Both the position numbers and the translations under genes were made by a program. A stretch of 64,000 bases of DNA from an uncultured Christensenella sp. (lineage in GTDB: Bacteria; Bacillota; Clostridia; Christensenellales; Borkfalkiaceae). The DNA lies in NCBI GenBank assembly GCA_910585785.1, contig CAJUEV010000006.1, positions 29,757 to 93,756 on the forward strand, written 5' to 3'. This document shows positions 1 to 8,587 of this stretch, one piece after another (the first letter of the stretch is position 1; each line of letters begins with the position of its first letter). A model generated the notes under the pieces. It saw nothing but the letters and a program-made list of their open reading frames with translations, made no database searches and had not been told where the DNA came from.

Positions 1-320
1 CGCGAAAGCGCGTAGCTTGTAACAAGCACTATCGCCGTCTGAATTACGGTAACGGCAATGGAAATTATAAGCGTAGTGCCGTACCATCTGGGAAAGTTGT
101 AAATAGACGTGTCGGTAAACAGTTTTATATAGTTGTCAAACGTCCACTGTTTGGGCCAGAAATAAAGCGTAGCCGCGCCCGATTCGCCCCTTAACGACTG
201 TATTACAAGATAGAAAAAAGGAAACAGCCATACAATGCTTATTATAGTAAGAATTATATATATTGCGGTATTCGCCCCGCGCTCGGCTGCTTTTTTACTG
301 CGGAATTTCTTTTTCGTCAT
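1..320 (-). CDS. malG: Maltodextrin ABC transporter permease MalG (partial, 3' end outside window)
   Basis: Only the first 106 codons are present; the gene runs off the left edge. The start ATG overlaps the TGA stop of malF by one base (TGATG), so translation is probably coupled. The visible protein starts MTKKKFRSKKAAERG, followed by a first transmembrane segment (about residues 20-42, ending WLFPFFYLVIQSL), a periplasmic-side stretch with the family-typical FWPKQWTFDNY, and a second hydrophobic segment near the cut. This is the usual start of a MalG-type inner permease of carbohydrate importers (CUT1 family). The C-terminal EAA loop lies outside the window, so specificity rests on the neighbouring malE, malF and malQ. 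Confidence 0.9.
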   Translation of the reverse strand, partial: MTKKKFRSKKAAERGANTAIYIILTIISIVWLFPFFYLVIQSLRGESGAATLYFWPKQWTFDNYIKLFTDTSIYNFPRWYGTTLIISIAVTVIQTAIVLVTSYALS

Positions 321-1840
321 CACATGAATTCCTCCTCGTTCTTTACCGAACCGGACTTGTTGTAAACAATCAGCGAAACAACTGCGGTTATAATAAACAT
401 AAGAATACTCAATACCGAAGCCATACCGTACATCTGTTTATCCATAACAAGTTTGTACAGCCACGTAATAAGCAAATCGGTTTTTCCGCCGTTGCCGGCA
501 AAATCGGAAGTAAACGGAGCACCGCCCGTCAACAGGTAAATTATGTTGAAGTTGTTGAGGTTGCCTATAAACTGAGTTATAAGGTACGGCGCCGTTACGT
601 GCAACATATAGGGCAGGGTAATTTTGAAAAACGCCTTTACGGGACCCGCGCCGTCTATCCTTGCGGACTCGTACAAATCTTCCGGTATATTCATCAGAAT
701 GCCCGTACAAATAAGCATAGAGTACGGTATACCAACCCATATATTGACGATTATTATGGTTACCTTCGCCACCGTTCCGTCGGTAAGGAAAGGTATGGGC
801 TGATTTATCAACCCCCAGGAAATAAGCAGATTGTTTATCGCTCCGTTTTCGCTTAACATCTGGGACATAAGCAAAAGCGAAACAAACTGGGGCACCGCAA
901 TTGTCATTACAAGTATGGTGCGCCACAATTTTTTAAGGCGTATGCCCTTTTTGTTTATCATTATCGCGACAATCATACCCAAAATATAGTTGGAGAAAGT
1001 CGCAAAAAACGCCCATACCACCGTCCACATCAAAATTTGCGCGAAGGTATAGCCGAACGAAGCCGCGCCGGATATATTTCCGCCGAAAACCAGTTTAAAG
1101 TTTTCCCAACCAATCCACGTAAACAGTTTTGCCGGCGGCATATGGTCCTGGTCATAGTTGGTGAAGGCGATAAAAATCATAAACACGATGGGCAGTATGG
1201 TAAATATGGTAAGCCCCGTAAGCGGTATGCCCAAAAGCGTTTTATGATATTGCTCGTTCAAAAGCGAACTTACGTCCTCTTTCGCCGTGGCAAGGTTTTT
1301 ACGCGCCTCTATAAGTTCCTGCGTGTAATACGCCGATTTTATATTTTTGTACCACGCGTAAACAAAGCATAATATAAAGGCGATTGTAAGAATACCGTAC
1401 AAAAGTATCAAAAGGCTGTTGTCGCCCTTGGTGTACAATATATTGCCGAACTCGTCCTCGTACTCGCCCATTTCAAGGCGCCCCAACGAGCCCAAAAGTC
1501 CAAGATATTGCCCGCCGAACAGCGCCATATACACTATGAATATTATTTCGAAAAATAAAAACAGCAACCCCCTCAGCCATTGCTTGCGCGCCAGCTGCGA
1601 AAAGCCGAAAAGCACGAAAGATAAGCGGGTTTTCCAGTCGCCGTACTTTGCAGCCCTGCCCACGGTTATACCGCAGCCTTTTAAATTGTTCCAGAAGCGC
1701 TTTGCAAACGAAGGTATGGTTACTTTAAAAAAATTGACGAAAACTATGGGCAGTCTTCTGAAAAATTCCAAAAACTTATAACAGAACTTCTGCCAGCCCG
1801 TCATTTTAAGATAATCCAGCTGCGAAACGGGATTACTCAT
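320..1840 (-). CDS. malF: Maltodextrin ABC transporter permease MalF
   Basis: This 506-residue integral membrane protein is a CUT1 sugar permease. The N-terminal part has two hydrophobic segments before residue 180 (about 85-115 and 140-165), an extension typical of long MalF proteins. The core carries further transmembrane spans from about residue 205 onward. The EAA loop that contacts the ATPase is visible as EDLYESARIDGAGPVKAFFK at roughly residues 385-405. The start is preceded by a good ribosome site (AAGGAGGG). It lies between malE (69 bp upstream) and malG (1-bp overlap). No ATPase gene is in this locus, so the MsmK-type protein at 50.0-51.2 kb is the likely partner. Substrate assignment to maltodextrins is inferred from malQ and the pullulanase nearby. 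Confidence 0.92.
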   Translation of the reverse strand: MSNPVSQLDYLKMTGWQKFCYKFLEFFRRLPIVFVNFFKVTIPSFAKRFWNNLKGCGITVGRAAKYGDWKTRLSFVLFGFSQLARKQWLRGLLFLFFEIIFIVYMALFGGQYLGLLGSLGRLEMGEYEDEFGNILYTKGDNSLLILLYGILTIAFILCFVYAWYKNIKSAYYTQELIEARKNLATAKEDVSSLLNEQYHKTLLGIPLTGLTIFTILPIVFMIFIAFTNYDQDHMPPAKLFTWIGWENFKLVFGGNISGAASFGYTFAQILMWTVVWAFFATFSNYILGMIVAIMINKKGIRLKKLWRTILVMTIAVPQFVSLLLMSQMLSENGAINNLLISWGLINQPIPFLTDGTVAKVTIIIVNIWVGIPYSMLICTGILMNIPEDLYESARIDGAGPVKAFFKITLPYMLHVTAPYLITQFIGNLNNFNIIYLLTGGAPFTSDFAGNGGKTDLLITWLYKLVMDKQMYGMASVLSILMFIITAVVSLIVYNKSGSVKNEEEFM

Positions 1841-1864
1841 ACATTCCCTCCTTAATTAACCGCA

Positions 1865-1894
1865 ATATGGGGCAAAGTAACCCTTGCCCCATAT
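1865..1894 (-). other. Intercistronic RNA hairpin between malE and malF
   Basis: An 11-bp perfect stem, ATATGGGGCAA paired with TTGCCCCATAT, with an 8-nt loop, lies in the 69-bp gap after the malE stop and before the malF ribosome site. No run of U follows on the minus strand, so it is not a standard terminator. A stem here would protect the malE message and let binding protein exceed permease, as is known for many importer operons. That role is inferred. Confidence 0.6.
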
Positions 1895-1909
1895 CGGATT
1901 TTATATTAT

Positions 1910-3151
1910 TTAGTCGTTTAAGCCGGATATGAGCGCGGTGAGTTTTGCGTCAAGGTCTTCGGGTTTGATTTTACCGTAAATATCGGTGCCGAACGCATCT
2001 AACGACGACCAGTAGTTGGAAGGAAGCGATTCCTGAATTTTGGCAAAACTCAACTGCGAAGCAAGCGCCGCAAGCGCAACGTTGCTTTTTACCGCGTCGG
2101 AAGCAGCCACTTTAAGATTTGAAGGTCCTATGCCGAGTTCAAATCTCTTTTGCTGAGCGTGTTCGCCGGAAAGGAACGCCGCAAGTCTGTGCGCTTCCGG
2201 TATGTGTTTGGACTGAGCGTTTACGCCGAACAGTTTATAGCCTGCGAAAGGAATAAGCTGATAGTCTTCACCCGTAAGGCTGCTGCGGTAAGTAGGAAGT
2301 TTGGTTGCGGCATAGCCCGCGCCTAGTTTTTCCTGCAAGAAGTTTGCGTTCCACGTACCGGTTACAACGGCGCCCAACCTGTTGCTGTTGGCGTACTGCT
2401 GAATTTCGGTGTCCGTTCCGTTTACAAAGCAAGCGTTCGCACGCAAGTCCATAAGCGCGGTGCCCGCAATTTGTCCGTAAGTGTATTCCGTTCCTTCGGC
2501 TTTCTGGTCGAAGTCGCACTTTGCTTCTTCAATAGCGGTGCCGTCCCATTTGATGGTGTAATCGCCGCCCGCGCCATAGAAGAACGAGCCGACATACCAG
2601 CTATCCTTCATATTAAAGAGGAAATATTTATTGGCAGCCGCGCAGCCTTCAAGCACGCCTTCCAACGTCTTTGCCTGCTCGCTGCTTATAATGGTGCTGT
2701 CGTAATACATAAAGAAGCCGTTGTCCGCTGCGTACGGATAGCCGTAATAACGGTCTTCGCCGCTTTCTACAATTTTGCCCGCTTCAACCGAGTTTGCGTC
2801 GTTTTCCTTTTTAAGGTTTTCAACAACGGTGTTTCCGATACGCGCTATAACGCCCGCTTTTTTCAAATTCATAAGCTGGTCGTTTGCAAAGCCGTAAACG
2901 TCCGCGCCCGCTTCGCCGTCCTTACTAAGGTTTGCGTAAGCCTCGCTTTCGCCGCACACACCCACGTTGATTTTTAATTTAATATCGGGGTTTGCGGTTT
3001 TAAATTCTTCTACAAGTTCTTTTACAAGCGTCTGCTGCGTCTGGGGAGCCCATACCGTCAACCCCCTGTCGCCCTTGCACGCCGTCATTCCCACGGTTGC
3101 GCCGGCGGCAACCACGCCGCAAGCAAGTAAAGAAATAATACGTTTTTTCAT
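1910..3151 (-). CDS. malE: Maltodextrin-binding lipoprotein MalE (extracellular solute-binding protein)
   Basis: The 413-residue product begins with a lipoprotein signal peptide (MKKRIISLLACG, then lipobox MTAC with Cys at about residue 25), so it is tethered to the outer face of the membrane. The mature part is a family 1 solute-binding protein: an early LTVWAPQTQQTLVKELVEEF strand-helix, a middle YPYAADNGFFMYYD region typical of MalE/GanO-type proteins, and a C-terminal AFLSGEHAQQKRFELGIGPSN segment. It should capture maltodextrins for MalFG. The start has a strong ribosome site (AAGGAGAA). It follows malQ with a 174-bp gap that contains a hairpin, and precedes malF. The family call is firm; maltodextrin specificity rests on context. 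Confidence 0.92.
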   Translation of the reverse strand: MKKRIISLLACGVVAAGATVGMTACKGDRGLTVWAPQTQQTLVKELVEEFKTANPDIKLKINVGVCGESEAYANLSKDGEAGADVYGFANDQLMNLKKAGVIARIGNTVVENLKKENDANSVEAGKIVESGEDRYYGYPYAADNGFFMYYDSTIISSEQAKTLEGVLEGCAAANKYFLFNMKDSWYVGSFFYGAGGDYTIKWDGTAIEEAKCDFDQKAEGTEYTYGQIAGTALMDLRANACFVNGTDTEIQQYANSNRLGAVVTGTWNANFLQEKLGAGYAATKLPTYRSSLTGEDYQLIPFAGYKLFGVNAQSKHIPEAHRLAAFLSGEHAQQKRFELGIGPSNLKVAASDAVKSNVALAALASQLSFAKIQESLPSNYWSSLDAFGTDIYGKIKPEDLDAKLTALISGLND

Positions 3152-3225
3152 TTTTCTTGTTCTCCTTATCTATCTGATTATACAAACGGTTTTTTTCCGT
3201 TTTTTTCCATTAAAGATTTTTATAG

Positions 3226-3247
3226 GGGCAGTCCGAAAGGACTGCCC
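3226..3247 (-). other. RNA hairpin in the malQ-malE gap
   Basis: A perfect 9-bp stem (GGGCAGTCC with GGACTGCCC) around a 4-nt loop lies between malQ and malE. On the minus strand it is followed by CTATAAAAATC rather than U, so full termination is unlikely. It may be a weak attenuator or an RNA-processing or stabilising element at the 5' side of the malE message. Confidence 0.5.
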
Positions 3248-3325
3248 ACTTTGTTTTTGGAAAAAAAACAAAGGTTAGTGTATGCAAATTTTAAAATTTT
3301 TCAGACGGTCGTTATTTTGATTTTT

Positions 3326-4825
3326 TTAAATTCTGTCCGTCTCTTTCGCGGTCTTTTTCAAAAACTCCGCAAGTTCCGCGTTGAAATCTTCTTTTGTGAA
3401 GCGCCTGCTCCAATTTTTATCGGAAACGGTGGAAGGCAAATTCATTCTTGCCTCACCGCCCAATGCAAGCAAATCCCAAAGCGGAATTATAACCGTGTTC
3501 GCCTTAGAGGCAAAGGCAAGCGCAGCAACCGTTCTGCACGCCGCTTCCGGTGAAGAAATATCCGCTTTCACCCCCGCTTTCAGACACTCCGCAAGCAGGT
3601 CTTTTACGTAAATTTCTTTTTCTTTGCCGTCTAAATCTTCTATGTATTGTTTTAAGGGCATATTGTCGTGAGTGCCCGTATAGCAAACAAAATTTTCGGT
3701 ATAGTTTGAAGGTTTATGCTCGTTTTCGGGATTTCCGTCAAAGGCAAATTCCAGAATTTTCATTCCCGGATAGCCTACGTTTTTCATCAGGCGGCGAACT
3801 CCGTCGTCTATTGTTCCCAAATCTTCCGCAACAATGTCGCATCCCGCAAGCCCTTCAAAAAGTTTTTCTTTGGGACCGTCCGCCCAATGCCCGTTGCGCG
3901 CCGTTTTATCTTTTGCGGGCACTTCCCAATACCTGTCGAACCCGCGGAAATGGTCTATTCTTAAAATATCGAAAAATTTAAAGCACCTGCGCACTCTCTC
4001 TCGCCACCAGCAATAGTCGTCCGCGCGCATTTTCTCCCAGTCGTAAACGGGATTGCCCCACAACTGACCGTCTTCGGTAAACCCGTCGGGCGGGCAGCCT
4101 GCCACCACTTCGGCATTGCGTTTTTCGTCCATTTTAAACAGTTTGTCGCCGTATTTCCACACTTCCGCGCTGTCATACGCAATATAAAGAGGAATATCCC
4201 CCATCAACGAAATTCCGCGGGCGTTGGCATAGTCTTTTAGGCGCTGCCACTGCTTCAAAAACACATATTGCGTAAATTGCCAAAATAATATCTCTTTTTC
4301 GTGCTCCGCGCAAAACTTTGCAACGGCTTCTTCGTTATAATCTCTGTAAGGCGCCGCCCATTCCGTCCACGCGGTATGGTTAAAACTTGCTTTAAGCGCC
4401 ATAAACACCGCAAAATCGTCGTACTCGCCTTTTTTTATGAAATTGCGAAAATCTTCGCCGCCGTCAAAGCGAGTGAACGCCTTGTTTAAAAGCGCAATTT
4501 TTTCGGTAAATTGTTTTCCGTAATTTACTCGCGTGCCGCAGTCCGCAAGAGCGGATAATTTAATTTCGCCCTCTTTCAGCAATCCTTCTTCCGCAAGCGT
4601 TTGCAAATCTATAAAATAATAGTTTAAAGCGTCCGCCGAACAGGACTGATAGGGACTGTCGCCGTAATTTGTGGGATTAAGCGGTAAAACCTGCCAAACT
4701 TTACCCCCGACGGCGTGCAGATAATCTATAAAATTATATGCTTCTTTACCAAGCGTTCCTATACCCTCGCCGGACGGAAGCGCCGAAACGGGAAGCAGTA
4801 TGCCGAAATTTCTTTTATTTTTCAT
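3326..4825 (-). CDS. malQ: 4-alpha-glucanotransferase (amylomaltase), GH77
   Basis: The 499-residue cytosolic enzyme transfers alpha-1,4-glucan segments between maltodextrins, releasing glucose and lengthening acceptors for later phosphorolysis. The family start is clear: GILLPVSALPSGEGIGTLG, then VWQVLPLNPTNYGDSPYQS. Catalytic landmarks include ILRIDHFRGFDRYW (nucleophile Asp near residue 290), VAEDLG (acid/base Glu near 333) and THDNMP near 385. The length is normal for GH77. It is the first gene of the mal operon and is transcribed from an operator-flanked promoter divergent from the LacI-type regulator. The ribosome site (GATGGGAT) is modest. Confidence 0.95.
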   Translation of the reverse strand: MKNKRNFGILLPVSALPSGEGIGTLGKEAYNFIDYLHAVGGKVWQVLPLNPTNYGDSPYQSCSADALNYYFIDLQTLAEEGLLKEGEIKLSALADCGTRVNYGKQFTEKIALLNKAFTRFDGGEDFRNFIKKGEYDDFAVFMALKASFNHTAWTEWAAPYRDYNEEAVAKFCAEHEKEILFWQFTQYVFLKQWQRLKDYANARGISLMGDIPLYIAYDSAEVWKYGDKLFKMDEKRNAEVVAGCPPDGFTEDGQLWGNPVYDWEKMRADDYCWWRERVRRCFKFFDILRIDHFRGFDRYWEVPAKDKTARNGHWADGPKEKLFEGLAGCDIVAEDLGTIDDGVRRLMKNVGYPGMKILEFAFDGNPENEHKPSNYTENFVCYTGTHDNMPLKQYIEDLDGKEKEIYVKDLLAECLKAGVKADISSPEAACRTVAALAFASKANTVIIPLWDLLALGGEARMNLPSTVSDKNWSRRFTKEDFNAELAEFLKKTAKETDRI

Positions 4826-4866
4826 TATCCCATCGTCCGAATAACCTGCGCGAAAACTATTTAGTT

Positions 4867-4906
4867 ATTTTCGAAAATATTATATCATAGTTTTCGCAAA
4901 AGTCAA
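4867..4906 (-). promoter_or_regulatory. malQ promoter with two LacI-type operators
   Basis: On the minus strand the -35 TTGACT (4901-4906) and -10 TATAAT (4879-4884) are 16 bp apart. A pseudo-palindrome TTTTCGCAAAA (4891-4901) fills the spacer, and a perfect 12-bp palindrome ATTTTCGAAAAT (4867-4878) lies immediately downstream of the -10. The same arrangement occurs at the pullulanase promoter (11321-11360). The divergent LacI-family gene at 5033 is the likely binder and repressor; that is inference from position and symmetry. Confidence 0.85.
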
Positions 4907-4970
4907 TAGAAAAATGAAAGATATTTTTAAAAAATGTAGTTAATTTTCATTATCGGCGACTTAAACGGAC

Positions 4971-4999
4971 TTGACGAAGGGTGCGCATTGCTGTATAAT
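4971..4999 (+). promoter_or_regulatory. Promoter of the LacI-type regulator
   Basis: TTGACG (4971-4976) and TATAAT (4994-4999) are 17 bp apart, 34 bp before the ATG at 5033. An AAGAGGG ribosome site precedes the start. I see no TTTTCGAAAA operator overlapping this promoter; the nearest are about 65 bp away in the divergent malQ promoter. Confidence 0.8.
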
Positions 5000-5032
5000 T
5001 TATATAACTTTTGAATAAAGAGGGTCGGACAA

Positions 5033-6016
5033 ATGACGATTAAAGAAATTTCGGAAGCGCTGAACGTTTCTATAAGCACTGTTTCGAAAGCGCTTAACGA
5101 CGCTACCGACATTGCGGAAGACACAAAAGCGAAAATACAGGAATACGCCGAAAGCGTGGGCTACAAACTTAAAGCGCGCCGCCAGCCGCTGCGCAGAATT
5201 TGCGCAATGTACGAGAGAGTAGACTCAGATACCAGAAACAACATTTTAAACCACGTTATTTCTTCCTTTACGGACATTGCGATAGCAAACAATTACGAGG
5301 TTATGATAGATTACGTTGTTTCAAAACCGGTGGACTTCGATTTGAACGACTACCTTATTTTAAACAACTTCTGCGCCGCGTTTATTGTGGGAATGAACTT
5401 CAAAAGCAGAATATACAAGCAAATCAAGCACACCACCGTTCCCCTCGTTTTGTTGGATAACAGGGTTTCGGATATGCCGCTTATATCTTCCGTTTCAAGC
5501 GAAAACACAAGCGCGATTGTTTCGGCAATTAAATATTTAAGCAAAAATGGACATTCCAAAATAGGCTTTTTGATGGGCGAAAAGGATTCGCAGGTTTCCG
5601 CCGAAAGGCTTGCGGGCTACATTTCGGGGCTTGCACGCCGTGGAATAGAGTTCAATCACGAATACATTTATTACGGCGATTTCACAAAATCCGCAGGCGA
5701 AGAAGCCGCCGCATATTTTACCGAAACTGACGTAACCGCGGTTATATGCAGTTCGGACATTATGGCTATGGGACTTATAGACGGAATTAAGGCGTGCGGT
5801 AAAAGCGTGCCCGAAGATATTTCCGTTATAGGCTTTGACGACTTGAATCTGCTTAAATTCACGTCGTACAACCTTACCACTATGAAGCAGGATTTCAACC
5901 GTCTGGGCGAGGAAGCGTTCAGACAGATTACAGATATGCTTGAAGGGCGCGCCTCGCAGCAAGTTATGCTTGATTGCAAACTTATAGAGCGCGGCAGCGT
6001 AAAGCAACTTAACTGA
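5033..6016 (+). CDS. LacI-family transcriptional regulator of maltodextrin genes
   Basis: The 327-residue protein has an N-terminal LacI helix-turn-helix (TIKEISEALNVSISTVSKAL, residues 2-21) and hinge region, then a periplasmic-binding-protein-like sensor domain with typical motifs (HTTVPLVLLDN near 135, IGFLMGEKDSQVSAERLAGY, ICSSDIMAMGLIDGI, DISVIGFDDLNL). It is divergent from malQ, and two promoters in the neighbourhood carry paired TTTTCGAAAA palindromes, the symmetry expected for a LacI dimer. It most likely represses malQEFG and pullulanase until a maltodextrin signal binds. The ligand is not readable from sequence. It ends in a strong terminator. Confidence 0.92.
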   Translation: MTIKEISEALNVSISTVSKALNDATDIAEDTKAKIQEYAESVGYKLKARRQPLRRICAMYERVDSDTRNNILNHVISSFTDIAIANNYEVMIDYVVSKPVDFDLNDYLILNNFCAAFIVGMNFKSRIYKQIKHTTVPLVLLDNRVSDMPLISSVSSENTSAIVSAIKYLSKNGHSKIGFLMGEKDSQVSAERLAGYISGLARRGIEFNHEYIYYGDFTKSAGEEAAAYFTETDVTAVICSSDIMAMGLIDGIKACGKSVPEDISVIGFDDLNLLKFTSYNLTTMKQDFNRLGEEAFRQITDMLEGRASQQVMLDCKLIERGSVKQLN

Positions 6017-6029
6017 GCGTAAATACACG

Positions 6030-6072
6030 GCGCCCCGCGGACTAAAATTTTAGTCCGCGGGGCGCTTTTTTT
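6030..6072 (+). terminator. Rho-independent terminator of the LacI-type gene
   Basis: A 36-bp perfect inverted repeat (6030-6047 with 6048-6065, arms starting GCGCCCCGCGGACTAAAA) is followed by seven T. The U tract exists only on the plus strand, so it serves the regulator, which converges on the HAD gene. Confidence 0.92.
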
Positions 6073-6084
6073 GTCGTTCCTATT

Positions 6085-6792
6085 TTATTTTTTGCTTTCG
6101 TTTATAAGGTAGTCATAAAATTCGCAAAATTTATCGGTTGCGAAATCGGCGCAATCCCCCGCCGTAACAACACTGTCGCTTGCAGGCGAAAGGTTGCTTT
6201 TAACGTACGCGGTTTTAAGCCCCGCGCCTTTCGCGCCCAAAATATCCGCGCAAAAATCGTTGCCCGCGTAAACCGCCTCCGCTCTGTTTATGCCGTACCT
6301 TAGCAAAATTTCTTCAAAAAACTCTTTTGCGGGCTTTTTTCTGCCGAAATCCGAAGAAAGCAAAACTCCGTCAAAGTATTTTGTAAGTTTAAGTTTTTCA
6401 AGTTCCGCAACGGTAAAACAGGATTGCGCGTTTGAAAGAAGATACACTTTATTGCCGCCGCCCTTCAACGTTTGCAAAAGTTTGTCCGTACCGCGGTATT
6501 TTTTAAGTTTTTTGCGCGATTTTTTTCTGAAAAAAGCCGCCGCGCGCAAAACCTCGTCCTCGTCCGCGCCGTTTAGAAGCGTTTTAAATACGTTTAAAAG
6601 ATTTATTTCGTAATTTTCCGCGTCCGCTTCGCGTTGGGCAAGCGCGCATAAACGCAGGTATTCCGCGCGGAAATCGCCGAATTGAGGATTTATGCGCCTG
6701 AAATATTTTTCAACCGCGCGCCAGAACCTTTCGCCGTTTTCGTCCGTGCGTATATCAACCAGCGTACCGTACAAATCGAATATAAAAACCAT
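6085..6792 (-). CDS. HAD-superfamily hydrolase, subfamily IA
   Basis: The 235-residue protein starts with HAD motif I, FIFDLYGTLVD (nucleophile Asp near residue 6, acid Asp replaced by Tyr in the DLYGT form seen in some members). Motif II is YLLSNAQSCF, motif III surrounds SSDFGRKKPAKEFF, and motif IV is VYAGNDFCADILGAKGAG. A helical cap lies between motifs I and II. Such enzymes dephosphorylate small phosphorylated metabolites. It is the last minus-strand gene of the starch locus, preceded by a hairpin, so it may be expressed only partly with the upstream genes. A sugar-phosphate substrate is a guess from context. Confidence 0.85.
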   Translation of the reverse strand: MVFIFDLYGTLVDIRTDENGERFWRAVEKYFRRINPQFGDFRAEYLRLCALAQREADAENYEINLLNVFKTLLNGADEDEVLRAAAFFRKKSRKKLKKYRGTDKLLQTLKGGGNKVYLLSNAQSCFTVAELEKLKLTKYFDGVLLSSDFGRKKPAKEFFEEILLRYGINRAEAVYAGNDFCADILGAKGAGLKTAYVKSNLSPASDSVVTAGDCADFATDKFCEFYDYLINESKK

Positions 6793-6808
6793 AATTCAAA
6801 AATATTAA

Positions 6809-6833
6809 TCGGCGCGGGGAACACCCGCGCCGA
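6809..6833 (-). terminator. Hairpin terminator after the starch-binding lipoprotein gene
   Basis: A 10-bp perfect GC-rich stem (TCGGCGCGGG with CCCGCGCCGA) with a 5-nt loop is followed on the minus strand by TTAATATTTTTG. The T-richness is imperfect, so partial read-through into the HAD gene is possible. Confidence 0.65.
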
Positions 6834-6873
6834 CAATTTACGTATGAATGCGCCTTTCTGCGCGCCGCAACAA

Positions 6874-8451
6874 TTACTCAGCCGCCTTTACAAAAGTCAA
6901 TTCTTTCGTTTCGGGGTTGAACGTAAACGTATGCATACCCGTTTCGGTTACGTATTTGTTGCCGGTTTTCGTGCCCGCGTTCTGTTCGTCCTTGTTCATA
7001 AGCGTGCAGCCGTAAACAACTTTCACCGCCATTTTGATGTTTTCGACGTTGTCGCACCATTCGGGATGAGTCAGCCAATCGAACTGTGCAGTTACGTCCG
7101 CAACGTTAAACTGGCAGGTAAACATAGCGCCGTCCGCCACCATTACAGGGGTTACGTCCTGTTTGATTTCAAAGTCAATCTTGTTATTTTCAGCGTCAAG
7201 GAACGTTCCTACAAGATAATAGGAGCAAAGCGCATATTCAATTGTTTCGCCTTCAAGAGTGAATTTTACAAAGTAAGTGCCTGCGTCAAGTTTGAAGTTG
7301 GCGTCCGTACCGTCTTTGCCGTACCATTTGTCGGTAAGCGCGTTGTAAAGTTTAAACTCGGTAGTTCCGTCAACGGTAACCGTACCCGTCCAATAAGATT
7401 TATCGGCGGATTCGGTAAGGTGCCAATCATCTACGTTTTCGCTCCAGCTCATACCGGGAACGCTGCCTCTGAAATACATATCGTGCGTGCCGGCAGCAAT
7501 TGTAATCGCGCCGGTAGCCTGATTGAATTCGATAGAATATTTACCTACGGGCAAAAGATTGAACTTTTTATCGGAGCCGGCAGGATATACGTCCGCGTCG
7601 TCCAAATCGGTGAGTTCAACCGTAGCGTACTCCTCGGAAGTTGCAACGTACGTCTTTTTGTCCTTTCTGTTGTAAAGCTGAATAGCGGCAAATTCCGCGC
7701 CTTCCTCTACAAGCGCGCCCGTTGCGTCCCTTGCAAGGTCGTCTTCGGTAATTTCAAGCTGAGCGGTCCACGTTACAACGTCGCCCGCAATATTTTCAGC
7801 CAAAGGATACAAATCGGAGTCCGCGCCCCAGCCGAAGCCGTTTACGTCGCCGTAAATCCACATATCGTGGGTTACTTCTATCGCTTTATCCTTTTTAACG
7901 GATATAACGGGCTGTTTGTCTTTTTCCGCGGGGAAAGTTTTAAGCGTGAACGTATACGTGCCTTCCTCGCCCTTGACAAGCGACATATTGTGCGCGTTAG
8001 AGCCGCCCGCCGTGGTGAATATGGTTTTGCCGTCCATTTTTACCACGCCCGATTCGCCTTCGCCTTCATAACCTTCTACGTTTTCAATGCCTATTTGTCT
8101 TGCCCAAAGTTCGTCGTCGGTCGCCTGTTCGTCGGCGCTTGTTTTGTACAGGAATTTAAAAGAATATCCCTTGTCGATGTTGCCCGCATAAATATCAAGC
8201 GTAAGGGTAAACACGTTTTCGTCTTTCTTCGTTTCGTCGCGTTTAAACTTTGCGTTCTCTCTGATTACGGCAGGTTTCCAGTTGCCCACAACGTCGTTGC
8301 CAAGCGTTCCCTTTGTGTCGGCGCCAACGGCGTACCATACGTTGGTGTCCTCCACAAACTTATCGCCATTTTTACACGCCGCCAGCAGCGCAATGCCGCC
8401 GACTGCCATTGCCGCCGACATAATCAGCGCAACGCCCTTTTTTACCTTCAT
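6874..8451 (-). CDS. Probable starch-binding surface lipoprotein (repeated beta-sandwich modules)
   Basis: The 525-residue product has a lipoprotein signal peptide with lipobox LAAC (Cys near residue 26). The mature part contains repeated modules of similar outline: one around MWIYGDVNGFGWGADSDLYP, one around MYFRGSVPGMSWSENVDDWH, and a third around YYLVGTFLDAENN. The W-rich openings (GDVNGFGW, GSVPGMSW) recall SusE/SusF- and X25-type starch-binding domains. No catalytic motif is seen. It lies directly downstream of pullulanase, separated by a hairpin pair, so it should bind alpha-glucan at the surface and pass it to pullulanase and MalE. The binding role is inferred from context and module style. 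Confidence 0.75.
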   Translation of the reverse strand: MKVKKGVALIMSAAMAVGGIALLAACKNGDKFVEDTNVWYAVGADTKGTLGNDVVGNWKPAVIRENAKFKRDETKKDENVFTLTLDIYAGNIDKGYSFKFLYKTSADEQATDDELWARQIGIENVEGYEGEGESGVVKMDGKTIFTTAGGSNAHNMSLVKGEEGTYTFTLKTFPAEKDKQPVISVKKDKAIEVTHDMWIYGDVNGFGWGADSDLYPLAENIAGDVVTWTAQLEITEDDLARDATGALVEEGAEFAAIQLYNRKDKKTYVATSEEYATVELTDLDDADVYPAGSDKKFNLLPVGKYSIEFNQATGAITIAAGTHDMYFRGSVPGMSWSENVDDWHLTESADKSYWTGTVTVDGTTEFKLYNALTDKWYGKDGTDANFKLDAGTYFVKFTLEGETIEYALCSYYLVGTFLDAENNKIDFEIKQDVTPVMVADGAMFTCQFNVADVTAQFDWLTHPEWCDNVENIKMAVKVVYGCTLMNKDEQNAGTKTGNKYVTETGMHTFTFNPETKELTFVKAAE

Positions 8452-8517
8452 TTTTTTCCTCCAAAAAATTGTTATTAACCAGCCCTCCGAACGGGCACAA
8501 GTTCTTTAAAATATTTT

Positions 8518-8557
8518 TAGTCGTTTGCTTACAAACGACTAAGGGGGCGCCCCCTTA
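8518..8557 (-). other. Two adjacent perfect palindromes between pullulanase and lipoprotein genes
   Basis: Stem 1 is TAGTCGTTTG/CAAACGACTA with loop CTTA (8518-8541). Stem 2 is an 18-bp perfect palindrome, TAAGGGGGCGCCCCCTTA (8540-8557). They share two bases, so full stems cannot form together. No U run follows on the minus strand. A transcript-processing, stabilising or attenuating role between the two genes is likely but unproven. Confidence 0.55.
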
Positions 8558-8587
8558 GATAAATTCGTTGTTTGATTTTTTGTTTTT

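Noticed and set aside
6682..8478. 598-codon plus-strand open frame
   Set aside because: It is entirely antisense to the starch-binding lipoprotein gene, which has a signal peptide, ribosome site and repeats. The plus-strand product is Arg/Phe/Val-rich with no family likeness.
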